Assembly: GCA_003229235.1 (NCBI GenBank)
Contig: QIIH01000306.1
Span: 1-9,406, forward strand
Direction of reading: 5' to 3'
Origin: Flavobacteriales bacterium
GTDB taxonomy: Bacteria; Bacteroidota; Bacteroidia; Flavobacteriales; Flavobacteriaceae
Length of the DNA: 9,406 bases
A program made the translations under genes and the position numbers. The notes below the pieces were generated by a model. That model had not been told where the DNA came from and made no database searches. It was given only the letters and a program-made list of their open reading frames with translations. Positions 1 through 6,861 of this stretch are shown here, in pieces (positions within the stretch are counted from its first letter, which is position 1; each line of letters opens with the position of its first letter).

Positions 1-426
1 TTACAAACCGCCCCAGAAGATTTCAACCTTTTATTAGAACACATCGGTGAGTTCGATTTTGTTACCGGTGTTCGTGCAAACAGAAAAGACTCTTTTGTAA
101 AAAATATGTCTTCAAAAATAGCGAACGGAATAAGAAGAACCTTTACCCACGACGGAATGGACGACACTGGTTGCCCTTTAAAGGTAATTAAAACAGAGTA
201 TGCAAAGCGAATACCTATGTTTAAGGGGTTACATCGCTTTTTACCAGCTATGATATTATTGCAAGAGGGTAAAATAAAACAGATTCCTGTACAGCATTTC
301 CCTAGAATTGCCGGCATAGCTAAATACGGTGTTTGGAATAGACTCGTAGGCCCATTAATGGATTGTTTTGCCTATCTGTGGATGAAGAAAAAGTATATTA
401 ATTATACCGTAGCCAAAAAAGGATGA
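1..426 (+). CDS. GT2 glycosyltransferase (polyprenyl-phosphate sugar transferase-like), 3' part
   Basis: The frame is open from the first base, so the 5' end, including the nucleotide-sugar binding and DxD region, lies outside the window; 141 C-terminal residues are visible. They match the C-terminal half of DPM1/ArnC-type GT2 enzymes: DFVTGVRANRKD, then SKIANGIRR, DDTGCPLK, KGLHRFLPA, and PRIAGIAKYGVWNR. Enzymes with this pattern move a sugar from a nucleotide donor onto dolichyl or undecaprenyl phosphate at the cytoplasmic face of the inner membrane. The visible end is short, with no clear pair of C-terminal membrane helices, unlike GtrB/ArnC proteins, so it is probably peripheral. Its TGA stop overlaps the ATG of the LAB_N gene (ATGA), which indicates translational coupling. 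The family call is secure; the sugar and exact acceptor lipid cannot be read from this fragment. Confidence 0.9.
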   Translation, partial: LQTAPEDFNLLLEHIGEFDFVTGVRANRKDSFVKNMSSKIANGIRRTFTHDGMDDTGCPLKVIKTEYAKRIPMFKGLHRFLPAMILLQEGKIKQIPVQHFPRIAGIAKYGVWNRLVGPLMDCFAYLWMKKKYINYTVAKKG

Positions 427-1052
427 GTGTCTGGCTAATTTACACCATCGGATTTGTAGCACAGCTATTGTTTTCGGCACGGCTCTTACTACAGTGGTTT
501 TTATCTGAAAAAAGCAAGAAGGTAGAGACCCCTTCTCTATTTTGGAAGATTAGTTTGCTCGCATCTTTTCTACTCTTTTTATATGGATATTTAAGAGACG
601 ACTTTGCTATTATGCTTGGGCAATCACTTACCTACTTTATATATATACGCAATTTACATCTGCAGGGCCATTGGCAAAAAGCCCATGTACTTTTTAGAGG
701 GTTTTTGATATTTTTCCCAATTGCTGTAGTATTTTATGCCTACAATAATGGCGAATACGACCTTGAAGCTTTGTTAAAGAATGAAGCAATTCCTGTCTGG
801 CTTTTTTGGTTGGGCATAGTTTCTCAGCTGCTATTTACCTTCCGATTTATTTATCAGTGGTTATATTCAGAAAAAAAGAAAGAGTCCCAATTACCTTTAG
901 GGTTTTGGATATTGAGTGTTTCTGGTGCTAGTTTAATTTTACTTTATGCCGTTTTTAGAAGAGACCCTGTTTTACTCTTTGGGCATGGCGCTGGCTTAAT
1001 TATCTATCTTCGCAACATCATGATTTATAAAAAACAACATGAAGTGGTTTAA
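423..1052 (+). CDS. Membrane protein with two tandem LAB_N domains
   Basis: A 209-residue integral membrane protein. Residues 10-77 and 131-198 are two copies of the LAB_N domain (lipid A biosynthesis N-terminal domain, PF07578). Each has the pattern G-x-x-x-QLLF-x-x-R-x-x-x-QW-x-x-SEK, then P-x-x-FW, an LY before a charged RD/RRD, LG, and IY-x-RN. The copies align without gaps at a constant offset of 121 residues, with 27 of 68 identities by hand count. A hydrophobic segment around residues 90-107 links them. The domain is named after its occurrence near lipid A genes, and I recall it being grouped with the PQ-loop/SWEET-like membrane fold; no enzymatic activity is established. It starts inside the stop of the GT2 gene and its last 14 bases overlap the GT39 gene. 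The position between a lipid-sugar synthase and a lipid-sugar user makes a flippase or scaffold role plausible, but that is inference. Confidence 0.88.
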   Translation: MSVWLIYTIGFVAQLLFSARLLLQWFLSEKSKKVETPSLFWKISLLASFLLFLYGYLRDDFAIMLGQSLTYFIYIRNLHLQGHWQKAHVLFRGFLIFFPIAVVFYAYNNGEYDLEALLKNEAIPVWLFWLGIVSQLLFTFRFIYQWLYSEKKKESQLPLGFWILSVSGASLILLYAVFRRDPVLLFGHGAGLIIYLRNIMIYKKQHEVV

Positions 1053-2673
1053 AGACAATCCTATCGGGCTTATTTTACTTGCATGCATTCCGTTGTTTTT
1101 TATTAATCTAGGGGAGTTGTATGTAAACATCATGGAGGCGCGTAATTTTATTACAGCTCGCGAAATGTTGGTAGACGACAATTGGATTTTTACTACTATT
1201 AACGGAGAACCACGCTACCAAAAACCCCCTTTACCTACATGGCTTACTGCCTTTTCTGCTTCAATATTTGGCGCAAAAAGTCTTTGGGGCTTGCGTTTGC
1301 CCGCAGCGCTGGCAGCCAGTTTTCTGGCCGTTTATGGCTATAAATTGAGCCATAAACAAACGCAAAACAACACGTTATCTTTAATTGGGGCGTTTATTTT
1401 AATGACCTCATTTTATATATTGTTTGCTGGCCGAAATGGGCAATGGGACATCTTTACCCATGCTTTTATGATGGGTGGCATATACTATTTATACCTCTTT
1501 TTTGAAAGTGATCAAGGCCGTTATAAAAATGCAATGATCGCCGCTGTCTTAGTTGGCGCATCGTTTATGAGCAAAGGCCCAGTATCGCACTATGCCTTAA
1601 TGCTACCATTTTTAATTTCGTACGCAATAGTATATCGCTATAGAGGTTTTAGAAAAAAGTGGTTACCACTAATAATATTATTAGTCATTGCCTTTGTTAT
1701 TTCGGGTTGGTGGTATTGGTATACATATACTTTTGATACGGCAGCTGTAAAAAAAATTACAGATCGAGAAACTTCAAATTGGATTAGTTATAACGTACGT
1801 CCATTTTATTATTATTGGAGCTTTTTTACACAATCCGGAATATGGACGATTCCTGCTTTTATTGGGCTTCTTTACCCCTATTTAAAGAACCGAGTTTCTA
1901 ACAAAAAAGACTATACATTTTCGCTAATTTGGACTATGGCTTCGGTTGTTTTGTTATCGATTATTCCAGAAAAAAAATCACGCTACCTACTTCCTGTATT
2001 AATTCCTATGGCTTGGAATTCGGCTTATTATTTAGAATATTTAATCTTGCACTTTAAAGTTCTCAAAGACAAAAAAGAAACCTTGCCAGTGTATTTTAAT
2101 TTTGGACTTATTGGGATGATTGCAATTGTATTCCCTTTTGCTGGAATTTTTATTTTAAAACATCTCGCGCAAGATGCTTCTAGCCTTATTTGGTATATTT
2201 TATTAGGATTATTTTTGGTTGTTATTGGTATTTTTATCCTTCAAAACTTGAAGAGAAAACGCATGGATCGTGTTTTTAAAGGAGTGATCGCTTTCGTAAT
2301 TGCCGTCATGTGTTTTGGAATGCCGCTTTCTAAGTCTATTACAATAAATCCGATGTATAGACCTATGAGTGATTTAAATGCTCAAAACCTAGAGTTTCCT
2401 ATTTACGAATATTCCTTTTTTACTCCTGAGCTGATTTTTGATTACGGCAAACCTTTGCCTGTAATAAATCAAAACGGAGCTCTTATAAAACCTGACCATA
2501 AGGTGTATGGCGTTTTAGTTTCGGAAGAAAAAGTAACAGACTTTTTAAAGAAATTTGAAGGTGAGCGTATTGAGGCTATTGATCGATTTGACATGAATCC
2601 TCAACCGGCAAATAGCAGGAGTCATAAGACACGTCTGGCCAGAACACTTTATAAGGTAACTAATAGAAATTAG
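1039..2673 (+). CDS. ArnT-like GT39 family membrane glycosyltransferase
   Basis: A 544-residue polytopic inner membrane protein of the GT39/PMT-ArnT type, which transfers a sugar from a polyprenyl-phosphate donor to lipid A, a glycan or protein at the periplasmic face. After a first helix (about 8-25) comes the first periplasmic loop with the acidic motif EARNFITAREM (33-43; E33 sits where the family has its essential acidic residue) and RYQKPPLPTW (59-68). Further family signs are the acidic D137 in GQWDIFTH, SKGP at 178-181, and KKSRYLLPV at 312-320, a basic motif typical of the ArnT loop. About 11-12 membrane helices run to about residue 435, followed by a soluble C-terminal region of about 110 residues. 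It overlaps the LAB_N gene by 14 bases, supporting one operon with the GT2 gene. The ArnT name implies only resemblance: the donor sugar could be aminoarabinose, mannose or another sugar. Confidence 0.88.
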   Translation: MKWFKDNPIGLILLACIPLFFINLGELYVNIMEARNFITAREMLVDDNWIFTTINGEPRYQKPPLPTWLTAFSASIFGAKSLWGLRLPAALAASFLAVYGYKLSHKQTQNNTLSLIGAFILMTSFYILFAGRNGQWDIFTHAFMMGGIYYLYLFFESDQGRYKNAMIAAVLVGASFMSKGPVSHYALMLPFLISYAIVYRYRGFRKKWLPLIILLVIAFVISGWWYWYTYTFDTAAVKKITDRETSNWISYNVRPFYYYWSFFTQSGIWTIPAFIGLLYPYLKNRVSNKKDYTFSLIWTMASVVLLSIIPEKKSRYLLPVLIPMAWNSAYYLEYLILHFKVLKDKKETLPVYFNFGLIGMIAIVFPFAGIFILKHLAQDASSLIWYILLGLFLVVIGIFILQNLKRKRMDRVFKGVIAFVIAVMCFGMPLSKSITINPMYRPMSDLNAQNLEFPIYEYSFFTPELIFDYGKPLPVINQNGALIKPDHKVYGVLVSEEKVTDFLKKFEGERIEAIDRFDMNPQPANSRSHKTRLARTLYKVTNRN

Positions 2674-2693
2674 AGATTAGGCTGCTAATTTTA
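2660..2693. terminator. Possible weak terminator between convergent genes
   Basis: Two short inverted repeats lie across the stop codons of the convergent GT39 and PAP2 genes: CTAAT-AGAA-ATTAG (2660-2673) and ATTAG-GCTG-CTAAT (2676-2689), the second followed by TTTTAA on the + strand. The stems are only 5 bp and AT-rich, so they may be chance. The location, with 3 bases between two opposing stops, is where a bidirectional terminator would be expected. Confidence 0.25.
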
Positions 2694-3249
2694 ATCGTTT
2701 TACTGCGAATTGTTGCAACTTATAAAAAATCCAACCTGATACCCCGCCTACAGCCATTCCAACAATTATATCGACCGGATAGTGCACTCCTACATAAACT
2801 CGGCTATACGCCACTAAAAACGCCCAAAATAGCATTATAAAAGGTACGTATCTAAACCATTTTCGCAACAGTAAACTTATAAATACAGCTCCTGCCATCG
2901 TACTAGTGGCATGGCCAGAAAAGAAGCTAAACTTTCCGCAGCGCGGAGCAACATATCTAATAACTTCTTGCAAGGACGCTTCTTGGCAGGGCCTTGGTCT
3001 TTTAATCGTGTCTTTAAAAAAGCTTGTTAGCTGATCCGTAAAAGTGATCATTAATGCCGTGACTACTAAAATAGTGAGCCCCACCTTCCAGCCGTACTTT
3101 TTAAAAACTAAAAACAACAAAATCGCATAAATCGGGATGGAGGCAAATTTATTTGTAATCACAAGCCAAAGGCCGTCCCAGGTGGAAGAGCCTAAACCAT
3201 TTAAATAAATAAACAGTTCTCTATCTAATTCTAAAAGCGAATCAATCAT
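2677..3249 (-). CDS. PAP2 family membrane phosphatase
   Basis: A 190-residue integral membrane phosphatase with the three PAP2 signature motifs: K79-x6-R86-P87 (KDTIKRPRP), the SGH motif with H113 (FFSGHAT, 109-115), and S149-R150-x5-H156-x3-D160 (SRVYVGVHYPVD). H156 should form the phospho-enzyme, with H113 as acid/base and K79, R86 and R150 binding phosphate. About five to six helices are present. Members dephosphorylate lipid phosphates such as undecaprenyl pyrophosphate, phosphatidic acid, or lipid A (LpxE/LpxF); the substrate cannot be fixed from sequence. A longer frame opens at 3345, but I chose the ATG at 3247-3249 because MIDSLLELDRELFIYLNG is the usual start of Bacteroidota homologues and the extension would lie almost wholly inside the preceding gene. 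This start gives an 8-base overlap (ATGATTGA) with that gene, implying co-translation. Confidence 0.9.
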   Translation of the reverse strand: MIDSLLELDRELFIYLNGLGSSTWDGLWLVITNKFASIPIYAILLFLVFKKYGWKVGLTILVVTALMITFTDQLTSFFKDTIKRPRPCQEASLQEVIRYVAPRCGKFSFFSGHATSTMAGAVFISLLLRKWFRYVPFIMLFWAFLVAYSRVYVGVHYPVDIIVGMAVGGVSGWIFYKLQQFAVKRLKLAA

Positions 3250-3472
3250 CTTTATATCTTGAAACTTCTCTATCGTAAAAATCGCTAGCCAACTGAATCG
3301 TTTGCTCGGTTTCTGTCTCCAATTCTTTTTGATCGTGTTGATCAAACTCTTCTAACCAATCGATCTCATCATTTTCCAGATTAATTATAAAGCGTGGGAA
3401 TTCAGTATGTACCACAAAAACACTATCTGGAAAATCTGTATTATCAGCAAGTAAAAATTTGGGTAATTCCAT
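3242..3472 (-). CDS. Small acidic conserved protein of unknown function
   Basis: A 76-residue soluble protein starting at ATG (3470-3472). It is strongly acidic: 22 Asp/Glu against 6 Lys/Arg by my count. It has no signal peptide, membrane helix or metal-binding cluster. The first third (MELPKFLLADNTDFPDSVFV) reads like a beta-rich start with an LxDNTDFP turn. The middle (RFIINLENDEIDWLEEF) looks like two strands, and residues 45-72 look helical. I recall similar 70-80 residue proteins in flavobacteria but know no function. The TGA overlaps the PAP2 start by 8 bases and the MATE stop lies 45 bases upstream, so it is probably transcribed with PAP2 and perhaps with MATE. Coding is supported by this coupling, by length and by a plausible protein composition. 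Confidence 0.75.
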   Translation of the reverse strand: MELPKFLLADNTDFPDSVFVVHTEFPRFIINLENDEIDWLEEFDQHDQKELETETEQTIQLASDFYDREVSRYKDD

Positions 3473-3517
3473 GGCGTGAGTGTATTTGGTAAAAATAACA
3501 ATTAATTATTGCCCTAA

Positions 3518-4918
3518 CTAGGCGGCTTCTAATTCTTGTTCTTTGTCTTTTTGTCTGATTAATTTTTTGCTTAAATAATTGAAGCGAATCAAAAGCAACA
3601 CGCCAGATGTTGTTAACCCGGCAAGTAATCCCATCCAAATACCTGCACTTGCATATTCTGTGTGTAGCCCTAAGTAATAGGAGATGGGAAAGCCAACCAT
3701 CCAATAGGCAATAAAAGTAATGAGTGTAGGAATCTTTACGTCTTGCATTCCACGAAGCGCACCTAATATGACCACTTGTATGCCATCAGAAATTTGAAAT
3801 ACAGCCGCAACTATTAACAGCTTTGCCGCGATACTAACAACTTCAAAATTGTCGTTGAAGTTTACAGCATCGTCAAAATCGACATATATTTTAGGCAATG
3901 ATGCATTAAACAAAACAAAAATAATGGCAAATATAACCGCCAAGATTGTTGTTAAAAATAAGATTGAAAACGCAATACGTCTTAACTCTCTATATCGTCG
4001 TAATCCATTCTGATTTCCAACTCTAACCATTGCTGCAACGCTTAAGCCCATGGCTATCATAAAGGTCATCGTAGAAAGGTTTAAAGCAATTTGATTTGCT
4101 GCCTGCGGATTCTTTCCTAAAATTCCTGAAAGCCAAATAGCAGCAGTAAAAATGGCCACTTCAAAAAACATTTGCAAGGCAGATGGGAAGCCTAAATTGA
4201 TTAATCGTCTTATGCCCTCTTTTGTTAAGGTAAACAGCTTTATCCCTATCACATAAAACTGAGATTTTAAATTTCGCTTCATAATAAGCCACAGATACAC
4301 CAGCATAATAACCCGAGATACAAGCGTGCCTATTGCGGCCCCAACGATTCCTAATTCTGGAAAACCAAACTTCCCGAAAATAAGTAAATAATTGAGTACA
4401 ATGTTTACAATATTAGCCAACAATGTCGCATACATAGGTGCCTTCGTCATTGATAAACCGTCACTGCATTGCTTAAATGCCTGAAAAATTACAAGTGGAA
4501 TTAGAGAAAAGGCAACCAAATCTAAATAAGGCATTGCGAGTTTAACAACCTCTTCTGGTTGCTTCATAAGATACATGAGAGGCTTTGCAAAATAGACCAT
4601 CAAAAACAATAAGACCCCAAATACCGTACATAAAAAGAGCCCATGTTTAAAAGCATTCTTCCCTTTAGCTGCATCTCCTTCTGCATCGGCCGCAGCTACT
4701 AATGGTGTTATGGCGGTAGAAAACCCAATCCCCAACGACATGGCAATAAACATAAAGCTATTCCCCAGAGAAACGGCAGCAAGTTCTGCCGTTCCTATTT
4801 GTCCAACCATGATGTTGTCTACAAAACTAACAAAAGTATGCCCGAGCATCCCTAGCATGACAGGAGCTGCCAATCGCCAGTTATATCTAAATTCTTTTGT
4901 GTATTGAGTTAATTGCAC
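3518..4918 (-). CDS. MATE family efflux transporter (NorM-like)
   Basis: A roughly 466-residue polytopic inner membrane transporter of the MATE family (COG0534), exporting drugs or metabolites in exchange for Na+ or H+. It has about 12 helices in two homologous MatE halves (about 15-175 and 240-400). Typical family pieces are APVMLGMLGHTFVSFVDNIM near the N-terminus, QIGTAELAAVSLGNS, GIGFSTAITPLVAAA, and in the second half FPSALQMFFEVAIF and ALRGMQDVKIPT. There is no usable ATG: the first in-frame ATGs are inside helix 1, and the frame is closed by TGA at 4940-4942. The start is GTG at 4916-4918 (giving a protein beginning MQLTQYTKEF, as I expect for homologues) or TTG at 4925-4927, three codons further upstream. 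A Bacteroidota -7 element lies just upstream. The gene may be cotranscribed with the small acidic protein and PAP2. Confidence 0.92.
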   Translation of the reverse strand: MQLTQYTKEFRYNWRLAAPVMLGMLGHTFVSFVDNIMVGQIGTAELAAVSLGNSFMFIAMSLGIGFSTAITPLVAAADAEGDAAKGKNAFKHGLFLCTVFGVLLFLMVYFAKPLMYLMKQPEEVVKLAMPYLDLVAFSLIPLVIFQAFKQCSDGLSMTKAPMYATLLANIVNIVLNYLLIFGKFGFPELGIVGAAIGTLVSRVIMLVYLWLIMKRNLKSQFYVIGIKLFTLTKEGIRRLINLGFPSALQMFFEVAIFTAAIWLSGILGKNPQAANQIALNLSTMTFMIAMGLSVAAMVRVGNQNGLRRYRELRRIAFSILFLTTILAVIFAIIFVLFNASLPKIYVDFDDAVNFNDNFEVVSIAAKLLIVAAVFQISDGIQVVILGALRGMQDVKIPTLITFIAYWMVGFPISYYLGLHTEYASAGIWMGLLAGLTTSGVLLLIRFNYLSKKLIRQKDKEQELEAA

Positions 4919-4940
4919 GGTGTACAAAAAAAATATTTTT

Positions 4941-4948
4941 CAAAGGTA
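4941..4948 (-). promoter_or_regulatory. Candidate Bacteroidota -7 promoter element for the MATE gene
   Basis: Read on the - strand this is TACCTTTG, a full match to the Bacteroidota sigma-ABfr -7 consensus TAnnTTTG. No clear TTTG -33 box lies 19-21 bases upstream, so only half of the promoter is supported. Transcription would start near 4934-4935, leaving a leader of only about 7-17 bases before the TTG or GTG start. Confidence 0.45.
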
Positions 4949-4991
4949 ATACGAATCCGCTTTGGTCGCTTACCCATTTTAGATTTTTTAA

Positions 4992-4999
4992 TACCTTTA
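4992..4999 (+). promoter_or_regulatory. Possible -7 promoter element for the DUF1801 gene
   Basis: TACCTTTA differs from TAnnTTTG in the last base. The nearest TTTG upstream (4961-4964) is 27 bases away, too far for a standard -33 box. It lies 11 bases before the ATG, so the transcript would be nearly leaderless. Position in the divergent gap is the main support. Confidence 0.28.
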
Positions 5000-5010
5000 G
5001 AAAAAAGATC

Positions 5011-5469
5011 ATGACACATTCAGCAGATACACCAGAAGAATATTTACAGGTTATTCCAGAGGAACGTAGAGCCGCAATGACCAAATTGCATCAGACTATT
5101 TTAGATAATCTTCCTAAAGGTTTTGTGACTCAAATTAATTATGGGATGATTGGTTATGTGGTTCCACACTCAAAATATCCGAACGGTTATCACTGCGATC
5201 CAAAGTTGCCATTACCATTTATGCATATTGCCTCACAAAAGAGTTTTGTTGCAGTGTATCATATGGGTGTGTATTCAGATCCCGAACTCATGAAATGGTT
5301 TGTTGGAGAATATCCCAAATATGTAAAAACCAAATTAGACATGGGAAAAAGCTGTGTTCGCTTTAAAAAAATTGAAACAATACCTTACCAACTTATCGCA
5401 CAATTAGCGTCTAAAATGACCCCCGACGATTGTATTAAGCGCTACGAAGCAGCCTTTCTGAAAAAGTAA
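5011..5469 (+). CDS. DUF1801 (YdhG-like) domain protein
   Basis: A 152-residue soluble protein filling a single DUF1801 domain (PF08818, YdhG/YjhG-like fold). Diagnostic parts are TPEEYLQVIPEERR at 7-20, a helix ending LDNLPKGFVTQINYGMIGY (31-49), a central FMHIASQKSFVAVYHMGVY (70-88), and the C-terminal GKSCVRFKKIETIP (112-125) followed by a final helix. The fold resembles a SRPBCC-adjacent or iron chaperone (frataxin-like) domain, but the biochemical role in bacteria is not settled. I use the ATG at 5011 rather than the longer open frame from 4897, because the extension runs through the promoter region and into the opposing MATE start and has no domain character. The gene stands alone, divergent from MATE and meeting the M28 gene tail to tail with 3 bases between stops. 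Confidence 0.88.
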   Translation: MTHSADTPEEYLQVIPEERRAAMTKLHQTILDNLPKGFVTQINYGMIGYVVPHSKYPNGYHCDPKLPLPFMHIASQKSFVAVYHMGVYSDPELMKWFVGEYPKYVKTKLDMGKSCVRFKKIETIPYQLIAQLASKMTPDDCIKRYEAAFLKK

Positions 5470-5479
5470 ATTTTACTTT
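5463..5479. terminator. Possible bidirectional terminator hairpin over two stop codons
   Basis: AAAGTAA-ATT-TTACTTT forms a 7-bp inverted repeat with a 3-base loop that contains both the TAA of the DUF1801 gene and the TAA of the convergent M28 gene. The stem has only one G-C pair, so it is weak. Placement is its best support. Confidence 0.25.
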
Positions 5480-6858
5480 ATTCCATATTTGTCAAATAGA
5501 TAAACAAGGCTGGTCATGGCCGCTGCTCCTAACTCTAACTCTCGTTTGTTAATAGCGTCAAAAGTGTCGTTAGGTGAGTGATGATAATCAAAATAACGCT
5601 GAGAATCGGGGCGTAATCCGCTAAGCACAATTCCTGATTCTTTTTTTAATGGACCAATATCGGCACCACTACCACCTCTAGTAAAGGATTGAGTTAAATA
5701 AGGTTCAAAAAGAGGCTTCCAAGACAATACTTGCTCAAAGTTTGCATCATCGCAATCAAATGAAAAGCCAAGAGGAGTAAAACCTCCAGCATCGCTCTCT
5801 AAGGCAAAAACATGATTTTCGCCTTTATCTTGAGCCACTTTGGCGTACTCCGTTCCACCTCGAAGGCCGTTTTCTTCGTTCATAAATAACACTACGCGAA
5901 TACTGTGCTTTGGCTTGTAATTTGCATTTTTAAGTAACCTCAACACTTCCATAGATTGCATGCATCCTGCACCATCGTCATGTGCACCATCACCAGTATC
6001 CCAAGAATCTAAATGCCCACCAACAACAAAATACTTGTCAGGAAACTCAGTTCCTGTAATCTCTCCAATTACATTATACGATTGAACATCGGGCAATGTT
6101 TCGCAGGCAATATCTATCGAAAACACAACATCAGTTTTACTTTTAATTGCGGTACTTAGCGCATCTGCATCGTTTGTACTTATGGCTACTGCCGGAATTC
6201 TGTCTTCTGGGGCAAGCTCGCCATACGACATCGCTCCTGTATGCGGATAATCGTCTTGTCTAAGATTCATAGACCGCACAACTACTCCAACAGCACCAAA
6301 CTTTTGTGCTTCTATTGCGCCTACGTGACGCTGGTCTACACAGCCTCCATAGGCTTGAAATGTATTTATTAAATTGGCCTGCATAGGGCGATTATAAAAC
6401 ACAATCTTACCTTCGATCTGCTTACGACCATATCGGGCTAAATCGTCAATTCCTTGTACTTCGATTACTCCAACTTCGCCTGTATTAGCTCCAATTGAAC
6501 CTCCTAGGGCACAAACGTTAACATTTTTACGTACCCCGCTAGAATCATTAAACCACGCCACTTCCTGTCGTCCTCGAATCCAATGAGGCACCATAACCGG
6601 TTGTAGCCAAACTTTATCTAAGCCCAACTTATCCAATTCGACTTTGGTATAATCTACTGCCATTTGAGCCTGCTTAGAGCCCGATAATCTCCCGCCAATT
6701 TCATTAGACAGATAATCAAGCCAGTTATAGCTTTGACCATCTAAAAGAGATAGATCATAAAAATTACGAATCATTTGTTCGTCTGTACTTGTAGTGTTCT
6801 GAGCTAATAGCGTAGTCTGAAGGCACAGTAAAAGGGCAATAATAGGCAGTCTAATCAT
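5473..6858 (-). CDS. Secreted M28 family metallopeptidase (carboxypeptidase Q-like)
   Basis: A 461-residue exported zinc peptidase. Residues 1-20 (MIRLPIIALLLCLQTTLLAQ) are a signal peptide with likely cleavage near the AQ, so the enzyme works in the periplasm or outside. A PA-like insert domain covers about 115-235, and the M28 catalytic domain about 260-455. The di-zinc site can be read: H282 and D284 in GGHLDSWD, bridging D294 in GAHDDGAG, catalytic E328 with ligand E329 in MNEENG, D356 in ESDAGG, and H427 in YHHSPNDT. This arrangement resembles plasma glutamate carboxypeptidase/carboxypeptidase Q, which trims unsubstituted dipeptides or C-terminal residues; the exact specificity is unknown. 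All metal ligands are present, so it should be active. The ATG lies 3 bases after the PPK2 stop, implying an operon with PPK2. Confidence 0.93.
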   Translation of the reverse strand: MIRLPIIALLLCLQTTLLAQNTTSTDEQMIRNFYDLSLLDGQSYNWLDYLSNEIGGRLSGSKQAQMAVDYTKVELDKLGLDKVWLQPVMVPHWIRGRQEVAWFNDSSGVRKNVNVCALGGSIGANTGEVGVIEVQGIDDLARYGRKQIEGKIVFYNRPMQANLINTFQAYGGCVDQRHVGAIEAQKFGAVGVVVRSMNLRQDDYPHTGAMSYGELAPEDRIPAVAISTNDADALSTAIKSKTDVVFSIDIACETLPDVQSYNVIGEITGTEFPDKYFVVGGHLDSWDTGDGAHDDGAGCMQSMEVLRLLKNANYKPKHSIRVVLFMNEENGLRGGTEYAKVAQDKGENHVFALESDAGGFTPLGFSFDCDDANFEQVLSWKPLFEPYLTQSFTRGGSGADIGPLKKESGIVLSGLRPDSQRYFDYHHSPNDTFDAINKRELELGAAAMTSLVYLFDKYGIK

Positions 6859-6861
6859 CGT

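Noticed and set aside
996..1181. 61-codon antisense frame over the LAB_N/GT39 junction
   Set aside because: It is antisense to two well-supported genes and has no recognisable domain.
3250..3345. N-terminal extension of the PAP2 frame to an ATG at 3345
   Set aside because: It lies almost entirely inside the small acidic gene, adds a basic non-membrane stretch not typical of the family, and the ATG at 3249 gives the expected start.
3444..3704. 86-codon frame on the - strand
   Set aside because: It overlaps the end of MATE in another frame, and its composition is unlike a conserved protein.
4897..5010. Upstream extension of the DUF1801 frame
   Set aside because: The added residues have no domain character and run across the promoter region into the opposing MATE start; the ATG at 5011 fits the domain boundary.
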